Shown: positions 42,306-51,876 of the stretch, one piece after another
How the letters are laid out: the number at the start of each line of letters is the position of its first letter
Numbering within the stretch: the first letter of the stretch is position 1
Origin: Nitzschia sp. pyKryTriq1
Lineage: Eukaryota > Bacillariophyta > Bacillariophyceae > Bacillariales > Bacillariaceae
Assembly (NCBI GenBank): GCA_956465555.1
Contig: OY101122.1
Coordinates: forward strand, 62,001-126,000
Reading direction: 5' to 3'
DNA: 64,000 nucleotides
The notes under the pieces: model-generated
What the model saw: the letters and a program-made list of their open reading frames with translations, nothing else
Database searches by the model: none
What the model was told of the DNA's origin: nothing
Made by a program: the position numbers and the translations under genes

Positions 42306-43574
42306 ATGACAATTTCGGTCCGCAGAGATCGCCGAAGATGCCCGCCGGGCGTTTCTGCTTCTGCTTCTCCTTCTGCTGCTGGCGGCGGCGGAGGAATAAT
42401 GGTGATCGTCGCTGCTATTTTGGCTTTCGGGCTGCTATTCCGCTCTTCCTCCATCTTGGAGAATATCTTAGTAGACGACCGCCCTATGATAACGACAAGT
42501 AATTCTGCAAGTACTAGTAGTAGTGGTGGTGTTTCCTTTGACGTTGGCGAGGTGTGCCGATCGAAAACCATGAATACGCCGGGCGATGCGAATGCTGATG
42601 AGGATCATCATCACCAACTATTACCATACTCGGAGCTGATGGAATTGGGAGAGGTACGCTCGGTACTGAGGTATTGGTACGAATTCAACTGTCAAAAAGG
42701 CATGGGGGAAGTACAAAAAGGCTCTTGCAGCTTTGCCTCAATTGGTCAGCACTTACTTTATCACGCTATCCAACTCAACCAGACCCTCCTTACTGTACAA
42801 GTTGGAGCAATGGATGGTAAAAGCAACGACCCCATGTATGAGATGTTTGTAGCTGACAGCGCACAGCAACACGTCAGGGCTATGGAATCCTCACCATTCA
42901 GCAACTTACGAAACTGGTTGCCTGTTTTGATCGAACCTGTGCCAGCGAATTATGAAGCGTTGGTGAAAACCTACATGGAGATTTCCAAGACCAAGGGTCT
43001 TGCTTGTGCTGTACCGATCAACGCCGTTGTCTCGTACGATCATAGTCATGACGAGGACGATTCTTCTTCCAACCAACAAAAGACAACACGAACCACCACC
43101 ACATGTCCATTTTGTCGCGTCAATACAGCCAAGGGTGCCCCCAAAGAATGCACCACAATACCGGACTGGGCCAAGTTCCAAATCGGAACACTTGACTGCG
43201 CCCATTCCAGAAAATTCTTTGGGAAGGACTTTGACCTTTGCATTCTTCAGGATCCACTGCCTTGCTCCTCCATTACCAATTTACTACTTCAACAATCCCT
43301 GTCATCGGACAACATTGCTATACTCCAGATTGATATCGAAGGCTATGAATATCGTGTCTTTGAGGGATTATTCCTTGGAGAACTTCCGGAGTATAGTTTA
43401 CCACCCGTTATTCATTTTGAACACAAGGTGATGAAGGAGCAAGATGAAGCCCGACTTACAATGGTGAAGAAACTGATACAAAGCAAGGGATACGAATTGC
43501 ATCAGCAAGGCGAGGATTATCTTGCAGTCCGAATGGGTGGTGGTGCTACTTCTGGTGATGCGGGACACCTGTAG
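42306..43574 (+). CDS. FkbM-family methyltransferase, membrane-anchored
   Basis: 422 residues from ATG 42306, apparently a single exon. A signal anchor lies at about 31-46 (IMVIVAAILAFGLLF). The Rossmann methyltransferase fold begins near 160 with TVQVGAMDGKSNDPMYEM, the SAM-binding glycine motif. LPVLIEPVPANYEALVKTYM follows, and the FkbM hallmark ILQIDIEGYEYRVFEG lies at about 339-354. A C-terminal VIHFEHKVM strand and SKGYELHQQGEDYLAV complete the fold. FkbM proteins O-methylate sugars or small molecules. The anchor points to the Golgi lumen, so glycan O-methylation is the likely job. It shares the DIEG(Y/S)EY motif with the gene at 46023 but is only distantly related. Confidence 0.88.
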   Translation: MTISVRRDRRRCPPGVSASASPSAAGGGGGIMVIVAAILAFGLLFRSSSILENILVDDRPMITTSNSASTSSSGGVSFDVGEVCRSKTMNTPGDANADEDHHHQLLPYSELMELGEVRSVLRYWYEFNCQKGMGEVQKGSCSFASIGQHLLYHAIQLNQTLLTVQVGAMDGKSNDPMYEMFVADSAQQHVRAMESSPFSNLRNWLPVLIEPVPANYEALVKTYMEISKTKGLACAVPINAVVSYDHSHDEDDSSSNQQKTTRTTTTCPFCRVNTAKGAPKECTTIPDWAKFQIGTLDCAHSRKFFGKDFDLCILQDPLPCSSITNLLLQQSLSSDNIAILQIDIEGYEYRVFEGLFLGELPEYSLPPVIHFEHKVMKEQDEARLTMVKKLIQSKGYELHQQGEDYLAVRMGGGATSGDAGHL

Positions 43575-43819
43575 TTACTGCTGTGCTCGTGCTCTTCTTG
43601 TCAAAACTAAAACTAAACATAATATAATTCAAATAGTTCGTATGTTTGTATGTATGTATGTATGTAATTTATAAATTCGGCCGAGAACAGCGTTTCGCTG
43701 TTTCTTTCCTTTGAAATCGTTTGTTTTATATGGATCCGTTTCGTCTTGGGGGATGATCTGCTCCGCGTTATATTGAAAGATCGATGTGGCCATGAGGTTC
43801 AAAATGAGAGCCGTCCTAG

Positions 43820-43890
43820 CCAAAGTTTAATCAAGAAATGGGAATCCTCACTCGCGTCCTTCAAGTGTAAGGTATGGTAGCAGATTTCCA
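43820..43890 (+). pseudogene. Relic of the 3' end of the METTL24-like gene
   Basis: This stretch matches 47665-47751: ATCAAGAAATGGGAA, then CTCGC-TCCTTCAAG, then GGTATGGTA and GCAGA-TTC. It has an internal deletion of about 15 nt and a stop where the intact gene has none. It is therefore a degenerate duplicate lying 3.8 kb upstream of its likely parent. Confidence 0.7.
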
Positions 43891-44832
43891 CCACTAGCCG
43901 TCGGAAGCGAAGAAAAAGAAATGTTCTGATGCATCCTAGCTCCAGTGACTTAGGAGTGCTGTTACCGGTGGTAGTACTACTGTACGAGCAAACTCTGGTG
44001 CCATAGTAGGCCAGAGTGGTACTGCTACTAGTAATAGTATTATAGTACTACTAAGAAAGAAGGTGTAGTAGTAGCTCCACTCCAGGCCCACAATGCTCTT
44101 GAACTACTACTTCTACGCTATATTAACGAACAAGGGCGGCGTGCAGAGTCTTCGACACTTCTAAAAAAGTAAAGTAGTAGAGACCATAGCGCGAAGAACT
44201 CGCGTCATGCATCGCCCGCACCGACCAAGCAAAACAAAATGACTTCACGGTCATAGACGAAATTTCCGATATTCTTCTATTGACTTCTCTTCCTCAACAT
44301 TCACGCGGTCCTTGTTCATCACCCCCTAGTAGTCCGTCGAGAGTAGAGTGGGTGGCTGTCACGTGCGTCATGTCCGTTCTTTTACAATATTTGGCGAGTG
44401 CGCTGCGCGTTGTGACATCGGGTGAGACACAACTAAGATTCCGCCTTACTTAATGGGGATACCTGAACTCTACTCTCTCCCAAAGTTCGAGGTGCGCTCA
44501 ACTCCGGAGGCACTGGATCACTATCACCAAATCAAACGACTGATGTTTCGAATCATCTAAGTATCTTTAGATGGAGTGTGCAGTGCAAGGGTATGACCTA
44601 CAAAGCTGTTTATGATCATTCAGAGCTTTGCCCTATTTTACATAGTAATATCGCGACCATTGCTATTCATTGATCCCGAGCGGTAATGTGCCCTCTCCCG
44701 CCCGCCCGCCCCAGAGAAACGTACCCAATCTTACCTAAATATGCATGGCATACAAGGGGTATCGAAAGATATGGTCTGCGCGCAGCCATAACGTGCCGGT
44801 AAGGCTTGGGTTGTTTAGAGGGGTTACCTAGA

Positions 44833-45009
44833 TTGAGTGTGGACATCGAGGGGTTACGTAGAATGAGGGGGTTACCTAGATTGAGTGTGGACATCGAGGG
44901 GTTACGTAGAACGAGGGGGTTACGTAGATTGAGTGTGGACATCGAGGGGTTACGTAGAACGAGGGGGTTACGTAGATTGAGTGTGGACATCGAGGGGTTA
45001 CGTAGAGAG
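44833..45009. repeat. 48-bp tandem repeat, about four copies
   Basis: TTGAGTGTGGACATCGAGGG recurs at 44833, 44881, 44929 and 44977, each followed by GTTACGTAGAACGAGGG. The unit length is 16 codons, so both strands stay open through it (LSVDIEGLRRTRGLRR on plus). Confidence 0.9.
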
Positions 45010-45341
45010 GGGGTTAAAGGTTCGATCAAAAGGTATCCCTACCCTAGCCCGCCCAAAGAGGTTATCCCCCGAATAGCTGGAGCTTTCGTTGACGCGTCAA
45101 AACATCTCGCATGACCGACGAGCGCAAAGCCTACTGGCGTGCACGTAACATTTCTACTGTGTTATGCCCTGCCACTTTTGCATGACGAGTCGGTCAAACG
45201 CCACCCCTACAGTACCTGGTACCGGTACCGGTACTGTACTGGTACAGAACGATGCGATGAACATGCGCAAGAGAGAGCGAGAAATTCTCATGGGCCAGTC
45301 GTGACATCACGCGAACGTACGCACGCACGCCCCTTGAACAC

Positions 45342-45470
45342 GATCTGACTGGCCGGAAGGAATAATCCGCATGGAATACATATGCCTCGGGCGCGCATAC
45401 TTGCGCATGCTTCTCCGATCTGATTGGCCGGAAGGAATACTCCGACTACAAAATACATATGCCTCATTTT
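45342..45470. repeat. 75-bp direct repeat, two copies
   Basis: GATCTGACTGGCCGGAAGGA at 45342 recurs with one change at 45417. Both are followed by AATA(A/C)TCCG and ATACATATGCCTC. Confidence 0.8.
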
Positions 45471-46022
45471 TTGAATGACCGTATTCACGACTGGTAGAAA
45501 TCTACGAGTTTCTCCGTAGCACGAATAAACTGCGTCACTTGGCCCTTAATTATCTGCCGTTTTTTTTGCGCCGCAAACTGAACTCAAAAAATCAAAGCTG
45601 TCCCAAGTGCAAAGTCGACGGTCTGTTCGTCTCACGCAACACGGGAAAGTACGGGGGAGATAGGAAGCGCTGCGCGCAGATTACTTATGTACAAACATAC
45701 CGGGTACATCCGGTCATTATTAGGCGGGAAGCAAGCGAAGCGTGCGTATCCAAATTCCGAAACAACAGAAACATCGACAATAATAGATCGTCGTATCTTA
45801 GGACGCTGGTCTTCTTTCGACGCATCATTCATTCATACTGTATTACACCGGTACCGCAGCATCACACTAATAGACTACAGTACCTGACCAGGTAATGCTT
45901 CTTTCTCTTCATCAACTCTATTCTTCTGCCTGCCTGCTTCTATATTAGTCGGCACTCGGATAACAGAGCGGTATAATATCCTATCCTATTATTACAGTAC
46001 TCCTCTTCATCACCTCACCGCC

Positions 46023-47742
46023 ATGGTCGTCACCGTGGTATCATCATCATCATCAAAAATACAACCATCGTCACCAGCAGCAAATATATACAAACATCGG
46101 CATCATCCTCATCCAAGTCATCATCATCATCATGTTGGTGGGATCAGCAAACGGCAGCGACCGCTCGCAATCTTGGCCGCTTTGGCCACGGTGATTTATA
46201 TACCAATATGGATGGTTCATCATTATACGACGAGTACTAGTACGACGATCCAGAACAATAATAGTGATACGCATCCATTCTTACTGGATCCATCATCATC
46301 ATCATCAATAACAACAACAACAACGTCTTCCGGAAGGAACGGAGTTTTTGTTGGAGGAATTCCTTCTTTGGTTTCATTTATCGCTGCAAGCAGCAGCAGC
46401 TCATCAGGAATGGAAGGTTCTTCTGGTCGTACTAGTAGTAGATCCGGAAACAGCAAGAATGTCCAACAAAGATTGACATTGGCTGCTTCGACGACGACGA
46501 CGACATCAGATCATACTAGTGATGCAGCAGCAGCAGCAGCAGCATTCGCAACATCCGGCGCCTCGGTCGTGAAAGACTTGGAAGATCGGGTGCATTACTT
46601 GGAAACCAAACTCAATGCGTACCTTTCCTTCACTTCGGATCCGTTTTTGAGTGCCAAAGAATCCGCAAAGTGTGAACATAGAGTCATGATCAGAGATATT
46701 GCATGTGCCAAAGAAAAAGAAACAGGGCGAGTACTACCATGCGAACTGGACGACCAGAGTATTTGTCTGGACCAATTTCCCAACGCGATATTACCTGTCG
46801 TCGTCGTTGCCACCGCCCAAAAGAACAAGGAGGAGGGCGGCGGGGGAGAACCCCCATCGTCATCATCATCGTCGGCATCATCCATAGCCCAACAAAAGGA
46901 AAAGATACCATGTGTTGTGTATGATTATGGTATCCGACGATCGCCAGAGTTCGGTTTGGCGTTTGCCAACGAGCCCTTCCAGTGTCATGTATTTGGATTT
47001 GATCCATCCCCGATAACAGTTCAATGGTGGAAGGAAAAAGAACAGGAAATCAAGCAAAAGTATCCCACCAGATATACATTTGAAGCGATCGGTGCGGGTG
47101 GTCACGACGGCCCTCTGGTACTTCGGGAATACGACTGGGGTCAAGTATCGATTATCGAATTCCCCCAACGGGTAGTAGACACGAACAATTGTACTGCCGA
47201 AGGTGCATGCCGATACAAAATCCACGAACAGCAAAAGACGTTCACTATTCCTGTGAAAACCTTAAAGACAGTCATGGAAGAAAAGGGTCATGACCGCATT
47301 GATTTGCTCAAGTTGGTAAGTACTGGTACTGCTGCTCTTGAACCTGCATGTGTGTGTGTTTGTGTTTGTGTGTGTGGCGTCTTCTCTCATCATGTACTAT
47401 GATCATCGTCCGTTTTTCTACGGTATCGTTGCACCATACTATTAGGACGTCGAAGGAAGCGAATACATCTTTTTGGAGAAAATGATTGATGACTTTTCCT
47501 GCCGAAAGGTGGATCAGCTCAATTTGGAATGGCATCACTACGATTACGATACTCGGTACGGTATCACGAGCAATCCGCAAATCAATGTCCTAGTAGCATT
47601 GCTGAAGGATCGATGCGGCCTCGAACAATTCTGGACTCATGGCTCCAAGGGATGGCCGTCCAATCAAAAGGTTTATCAAGAAATGGGAATGAATTTGTAC
47701 TACACACTCGCATCCTTCAAGCGTACGGTATGGTACTCGTAG
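46023..47742 (+). CDS. METTL24-like methyltransferase, membrane-anchored, two exons
   Basis: Exons 46023-47315 and 47446-47742 (130-nt intron, GTAAGT...TTAG) give 529 residues. The join restores LLKLDVEGSEYIFLEKM, the Asp-Val-Glu-Gly motif of the FkbM/Methyltransf_21 fold. The N-terminus is His/Ser-rich with a signal anchor at about 46-66 (LAILAALATVIYIPIWMV). A Ser/Thr/Ala-rich stem precedes a coiled segment (VKDLEDRVHYLETKLNAYL). The catalytic domain has VVYDYGIRRSPEFGLAFA, CHVFGFDPSPITVQWW and YTFEAIGAGGHDG. The C-terminus reads LNLEWHHYDYDTRYG...LASFKRTVWYS. It is probably a Golgi-type methyltransferase of unknown substrate. A TG/TGTGTTTG run sits in the intron. A relic of its 3' end lies at 43820-43890. 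Confidence 0.85.
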
Positions 47743-48356
47743 CAGACTTCGACGGAGCAGAGAGGTTGACTAAGAAGAAAGGAGATGGTCGATTATGGTG
47801 TTGATTGTCTACTACTACTACTAGTATGATAGAGCTCGTGGTCGTGTCTCATACTATGTTCATCACTAGCTAGATACCACTACTAGCTAGTAGAGAGCTC
47901 CTTCCTCATCAATAAGAATTCACTACTGATAGTCTGCTGTCTTCTGATGGATGGGTTGTTCCCGATCTTGTGACGACTGACGACGACTACTCCTCCATCA
48001 CATTGAATACGGGGCCACTAATTTATCCCAAACAGGTCCTTGTATGATACACGTAGGCCTCTGGACTGATCCCCTAAATTGCACCCCCTACATGAGTATG
48101 TTTTTTTTCCCGTTTTTTATTATGTTCTTTTGTTCGATTCCTATTAGTCGGCAAGTACGACCGCCGGCCGTTATGATGGGTACCTGAAGGTATGGGCTGC
48201 TACCCCCGCCCGTAACTTGCAGTTAAGGCTGGGTTCGATAGAGAGGGGTTAGTTGGTTCGATAGAGGGGTTAGTTGGTACCCATCAAGGGGATAAACCAT
48301 ACCCTAGACCCTCAAAAGGGTTAACACCTAAATGCACCGCCCCCAAAACACCCCAT

Positions 48357-48500
48357 TTGGTTCGATCACTAGGAATAAATGCTAGGTTCGATCACTAGGA
48401 TTCAATGCTTGGTTCGATCGATTCGACTGAAATCCTTGGTTCGATCACTAGGATTCAATGCTTGGTTCGATGGATTCGACTGACTGAAATCCTTGAAAAA
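48357..48500. repeat. Tandem repeats of GGTTCGATCACTAGGA units
   Basis: GGTTCGATCACTAGGA(T/A)T(C/A)AATGCT recurs four times, alternating with GGTTCGAT(C/G)GATTCGACTGA and AAATCCTTG. The result is a compound repeat of about 60 bp. Confidence 0.75.
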
Positions 48501-48740
48501 GAGTGGTCTGGCACCGGTCCTAATGATACAGTAAGAAAAGGACCGGTGCTCCGAATGACTCATCAGAATCCAAAATTTCATGGGCGCGCATCACATCATG
48601 GTGGTATGTAAGTACCCCATTGAACCGCAATGGGGCAAGCACCCCATTGAACCTTTCCGCGCGATATTACGTGTTCTTGATCGGGACACGGGCACGGTTA
48701 CTTATGTTCATATGTAATAGAGGATAGTTCAAACCATATA

Positions 48741-48798
48741 TATGAGCATACGTAAAAATTTGACGGCCATGGCCGTCAAATTTTTATGTATGCTCATA
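48741..48798. repeat. 58-bp near-perfect palindrome
   Basis: The centre is GGCCATGGCC (48765-48774). The arms extend 29 bp each way to TATGAGCATAC / GTATGCTCATA with a single mismatch (48752 against 48787). No spacer, so it could extrude as a cruciform or fold as a hairpin RNA. Confidence 0.95.
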
Positions 48799-48981
48799 CA
48801 TGAAACAAAGGTATGTATAAATATACGCACAGAGGTGGGGGATGGACTAAACGAGCGATACCAGTTTTGTTGTTCTTCGTCCGTTGGGCGGAAAGATACG
48901 CCTGCAGACAAAAAGACCCACGCCACACGCAGCACAATCTCTCTCTCTCTCTCTCTCATTCGCACTTATCGCTTGTTTGTT

Positions 48982-49188
48982 AGCTTTCGATACGATCCCC
49001 GATTTAAAATCGGCTGGAACGATCGATCGTTAAAAAACAAGAGAACAAGCCAAGGAACGAGCAATAGCTTTCGATACGATCCCCGATTTAAAATCGGCTG
49101 GAACGATCGATCGTTAAAAAACAAGAGAACAAGCCAAGGAACGAGCAATAGCTTTCGATACGATCCCCGATTTAAAATCGGCTGGAAT
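48982..49188. repeat. 84-bp tandem repeat, about 2.5 copies
   Basis: Units begin AGCTTTCGATACGATCCCCG at 48982, 49066 and 49150. Each carries two short palindromes, GATTTTAAATC-like (GATTTAAAATC) and AACGATCGATCGTT. The third copy stops after GGCTGGAA. Confidence 0.92.
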
Positions 49189-49604
49189 AGCAGATTATTA
49201 TTTTTTGTTCGTGTGGATGATCTTCGGTATGTACAGTATCCATACGATAACGTGCTGCTGGTACTTGTACAGTTGTACCGGTACCGGGTAGTACTGTACG
49301 GTAGATATCCGGGTCTTGCAGCGTGACTTGGTCGATCCCATCTTTGACTTTTGAGCGCGGTATGTTTACGATGACATTACACGTGGCGTGTTTGAGGCCG
49401 ACTAAAATTCTTCCCGCCAAAAAATCTTCCGCGTCGTCCTTCGCGAATGAATGAATGAATGCGAAGAATCATCAATCAAGCACATCTCATACAAGCAACA
49501 AGTACTCGTACTTCGTATTCTTGGTAATAATAGAGAATCATCAGAAGGATAACTATATATCATCGTCAGCATTCCGCATTTATTCTCTACTCGACGTTTG
49601 AACA

Positions 49605-50951
49605 ATGATGGCTGGTGTAATAGGCCACCAGCCAGTACAGCGGCGTTTCGTACGTCCTCGTTTCTTGTATTCAGTCTTCCTGTTGTGGCAGGCGGTGAGC
49701 CAAGAAAAAATTGATGCATTTTCTTTCTCCCGTCATTATTATGATCATCATCGGAGGATCTTGATCATCGGTGGTTCATCCAGCACCACCACCACCACCG
49801 GCAAACAAGGTACCTTGGTCAAACTGTCGGCAGCAGGAGCAGGAGCAGGAGGAGAAAGCAGCAGTACTACTGCTAGTACTAGTACCAGTACCAGTAGTTA
49901 CATCAATCCTTCATCCTTACTTTACGCCGAACATGAAAAATTATTGGTCAGTCGAGGAGAATTTGAAGCCCAACTCATGGCGCAAGCTCCCTGCGTCCCC
50001 TTGGCGGCCAATATAGTCAAAGGATCCGGAGGTGGAGGAGGATTTGGAAACGCCAATAAGAAAGGTGGTGGTGGTGGTACGAAAAGGTCGCTCTTAAAAG
50101 AGCAAGCCAAATCTCATGCCAAAGTCTTGAGGGAACAAGGAGTGGTACGCATTGACAATGTCTTGTCGTCCGAATTGGCAGATTCCTTACGAGATACAAT
50201 CTACGCAACTCGAAAACAAACAGAACAACTGGTCGCCGATGGAAAGTTGTCGATGCAAGCACGATTTGCCGATGTCTTGTTGACCCATAATCGACGCGAT
50301 ATGACGTTGCCCATTGGTGATGGAGCCGAAGAATGGACGGCACAAGCCTTACAATCTATATTACTCGACTCGGCCGTTGGAGCAACGATCGAAAATCTCT
50401 TGGGCAAGTCGGCCATTCTTCGTGAATGGTCGTGTCTCATGAGCGATCCGGGCAGTCAACGACAGGTGACTCATCCCGATACTCCCTGGCAAGAAGAACC
50501 GGTACTATATACCTGCTTTGTCGCCCTTCAAGATATTACCGAAGAAATGGGACCAACCACCTGGCTTCCTCAAACTCATACTGAAGAAATGCATCAACGT
50601 TTCCAAGATGAATCGGTAGGAAGCGGTGGAGGCTCCGATGCTGTCAGTTCCAAGGATCGATTACTGTCGACACAACCCAGCGTTTTGGGGACCTTGCCCA
50701 AGGGAGCGTGTGCGATATTTGATTCTCGATTGCTGCATTGCGGTGGTGCCAATCAATCGTCCCAAAATTTATCGAGAGCCTTGATGTATTGTAGTTTTCA
50801 AAATCCGCAAATCACCCAAGTGGGCAATCCAGGATCGATTCGAAGTAACTTGATTGGAAAATGGACACTCCAAACTCTTCAGAAAGAATTGGAATTGTTT
50901 TCCAAAGGCAAACCGAATCAACTTGTAATTCCAGAAGGAGGGAAAGAGTAG
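49605..50951 (+). CDS. Phytanoyl-CoA dioxygenase-like (PhyH) 2-oxoglutarate/Fe(II) enzyme, possibly plastid-targeted
   Basis: 448 residues from ATG 49605, no intron evident. The PhyH-type domain starts near 165 (AKVLREQGVVRIDNVLSSEL). Iron-ligand candidates are H290 and D292 in VTHPDTPWQ and H378 in DSRLLHCGGANQS. R391 in LSRALMYCSF would bind 2-oxoglutarate. The N-terminus has a hydrophobic segment (FLYSVFLLWQAV) followed by KIDAFSFSRHYY. An Ala-Phe junction after a signal peptide is the mark of diatom bipartite plastid presequences, so plastid import is plausible. A Ser/Thr/Gly linker separates it from the enzyme core. The substrate is unknown; the family hydroxylates lipids, amino acids or small metabolites. 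Confidence 0.85.
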   Translation: MMAGVIGHQPVQRRFVRPRFLYSVFLLWQAVSQEKIDAFSFSRHYYDHHRRILIIGGSSSTTTTTGKQGTLVKLSAAGAGAGGESSSTTASTSTSTSSYINPSSLLYAEHEKLLVSRGEFEAQLMAQAPCVPLAANIVKGSGGGGGFGNANKKGGGGGTKRSLLKEQAKSHAKVLREQGVVRIDNVLSSELADSLRDTIYATRKQTEQLVADGKLSMQARFADVLLTHNRRDMTLPIGDGAEEWTAQALQSILLDSAVGATIENLLGKSAILREWSCLMSDPGSQRQVTHPDTPWQEEPVLYTCFVALQDITEEMGPTTWLPQTHTEEMHQRFQDESVGSGGGSDAVSSKDRLLSTQPSVLGTLPKGACAIFDSRLLHCGGANQSSQNLSRALMYCSFQNPQITQVGNPGSIRSNLIGKWTLQTLQKELELFSKGKPNQLVIPEGGKE

Positions 50952-51033
50952 TAGTGCGCCATTTGATTCTAATACTCTAGCATGTAGTATAGGTACAAAC
51001 CAATAAGTCGTATAGCAGCCAAGAAGTAGGCTT

Positions 51034-51689
51034 TTAGATGGCACTACTAGTAGTAGGAACCAAGTTGACGGTCCACATCCAATACGTCAGATGACGACGA
51101 TGAATGGATTCGATTCTGCGCACTGTCTCCAAACAAGAGTTATGCTTCGGCGTTCCTAACTCTTCCCATTCTACTTCGTCGCGTCCCATAAACTTGCGGA
51201 CCAAAATGAGAACACACAAGCGCATAATGGCGACATGATTCTCCGGATGAGGAATGATGTTGGGATAGTAAAAGAAGCTCTAGTATTATTTCGCATCAGC
51301 AGCTGGAAAAATTTAATCTATCTTCTTGCCCACCGTTCGTAATAATCCCCATATACAGCGGGTTCGATCATGTTTTGATACAAATCGATCAGTGGGTGGT
51401 GTAGATTTTTGAACCTGTTCGTCCAATCCAATTCGGTAAACGTATTGTTTTGTTTTAGTTCTTCGCAGATCCAGGATTCTGCCTTCCATCGCTCTTCCGC
51501 GGCTTCGATTGGATGCAGTGCTAATGGTTGTAGCGTGCTCAAGTACTGACATGATGCCGCCCAAAAGTTACCGGAAAAATGAGGCCATGGTTGATTTTGC
51601 CACTGCACCCCGCAGGCCCAGAAGTTGCCGTTAATAATGCTCTCGATACAAAGTCCTTCACCTTGGTGTTGCGAATCACAGGAACTCAT
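51034..51689 (-). pseudogene. Glycosyltransferase-like gene fragment
   Basis: The minus strand has a 123-residue frame (51318-51689) with WPHFSGNFWAASCQYLSTL and EERWKAESWICEEL. This resembles the GNFWWA...AEMW segment of a eukaryotic glycosyltransferase-like family. Downstream, 51034-51290 reads in another frame as FFYYPNIIPHPENHVAIMRL through LGTPKHNSCLETVRRI to a stop. A 50-nt GC-AG intron (GCAAGA...ACTAG) would join them after YYERW. The N-terminal half of the enzyme is missing upstream; a TAG splice-like site precedes PKKSQWKQ. It may be a degraded gene or a short gene with unseen exons. Confidence 0.4.
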
Positions 51690-51876
51690 TTGTTTCCATT
51701 GACTTTTCTTAGGCTATTGGTACATTTGGGCCTTTCAAACACTGCCTAACAACATGTCCAAAAAGCCTACGAGATGAAGCACATTCTGTGTTTCGTGAAA
51801 TCGCGCAAAAAGTAGTCCAGACCGCATCTAAGAACGACGCTCTAGGTTTAGTATGTCCCCTCTTCTGCTTCTGTCC

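Larger units (their letters stand above)
43575..46022. other. Repeat-rich intergenic region, 2.4 kb
   Basis: It contains a relic of the METTL24-like gene end (43820-43890), a 48-bp tandem repeat (44833-45009), a 75-bp direct repeat (45342-45470) and GTACCGGTAC words (45210-45245). An open frame at 45539-45895 starts only at TTG; it has a CPKCKVDGLFVSRN segment resembling a zinc-ribbon fragment, but nothing further supports it. Confidence 0.5.
47743..49604. other. Repeat-rich intergenic region, 1.9 kb
   Basis: It contains a diverged partner (48160-48330) of the element at 44700-45060, tandem GGTTCGATCACTAGGAT-type repeats (48355-48500), a 58-bp palindrome (48741-48798) and an 84-bp tandem repeat (48982-49188). 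The open frame across the 84-bp array exists because the unit is 28 codons long. No credible gene. Confidence 0.5.

Noticed and set aside
44806-45114. Open frame with LSVDIEGLRR repeats (LRR-like look)
   Set aside because: It comes from a 48-bp non-coding tandem repeat that is open on both strands; it has no LRR consensus and no proper gene context.
45539-45895. Possible zinc-ribbon or transposase fragment (CPKCKVDG)
   Set aside because: It has only a TTG start, a single CxxC and no partner motifs; kept as a note in the intergenic entry.
48742-49326. Open frame with repeated SFRYDPRFKIGWNDRS peptide
   Set aside because: The 84-bp repeat is 28 codons long and stays open by chance; there is no conserved domain, and the frame starts inside the 58-bp palindrome.
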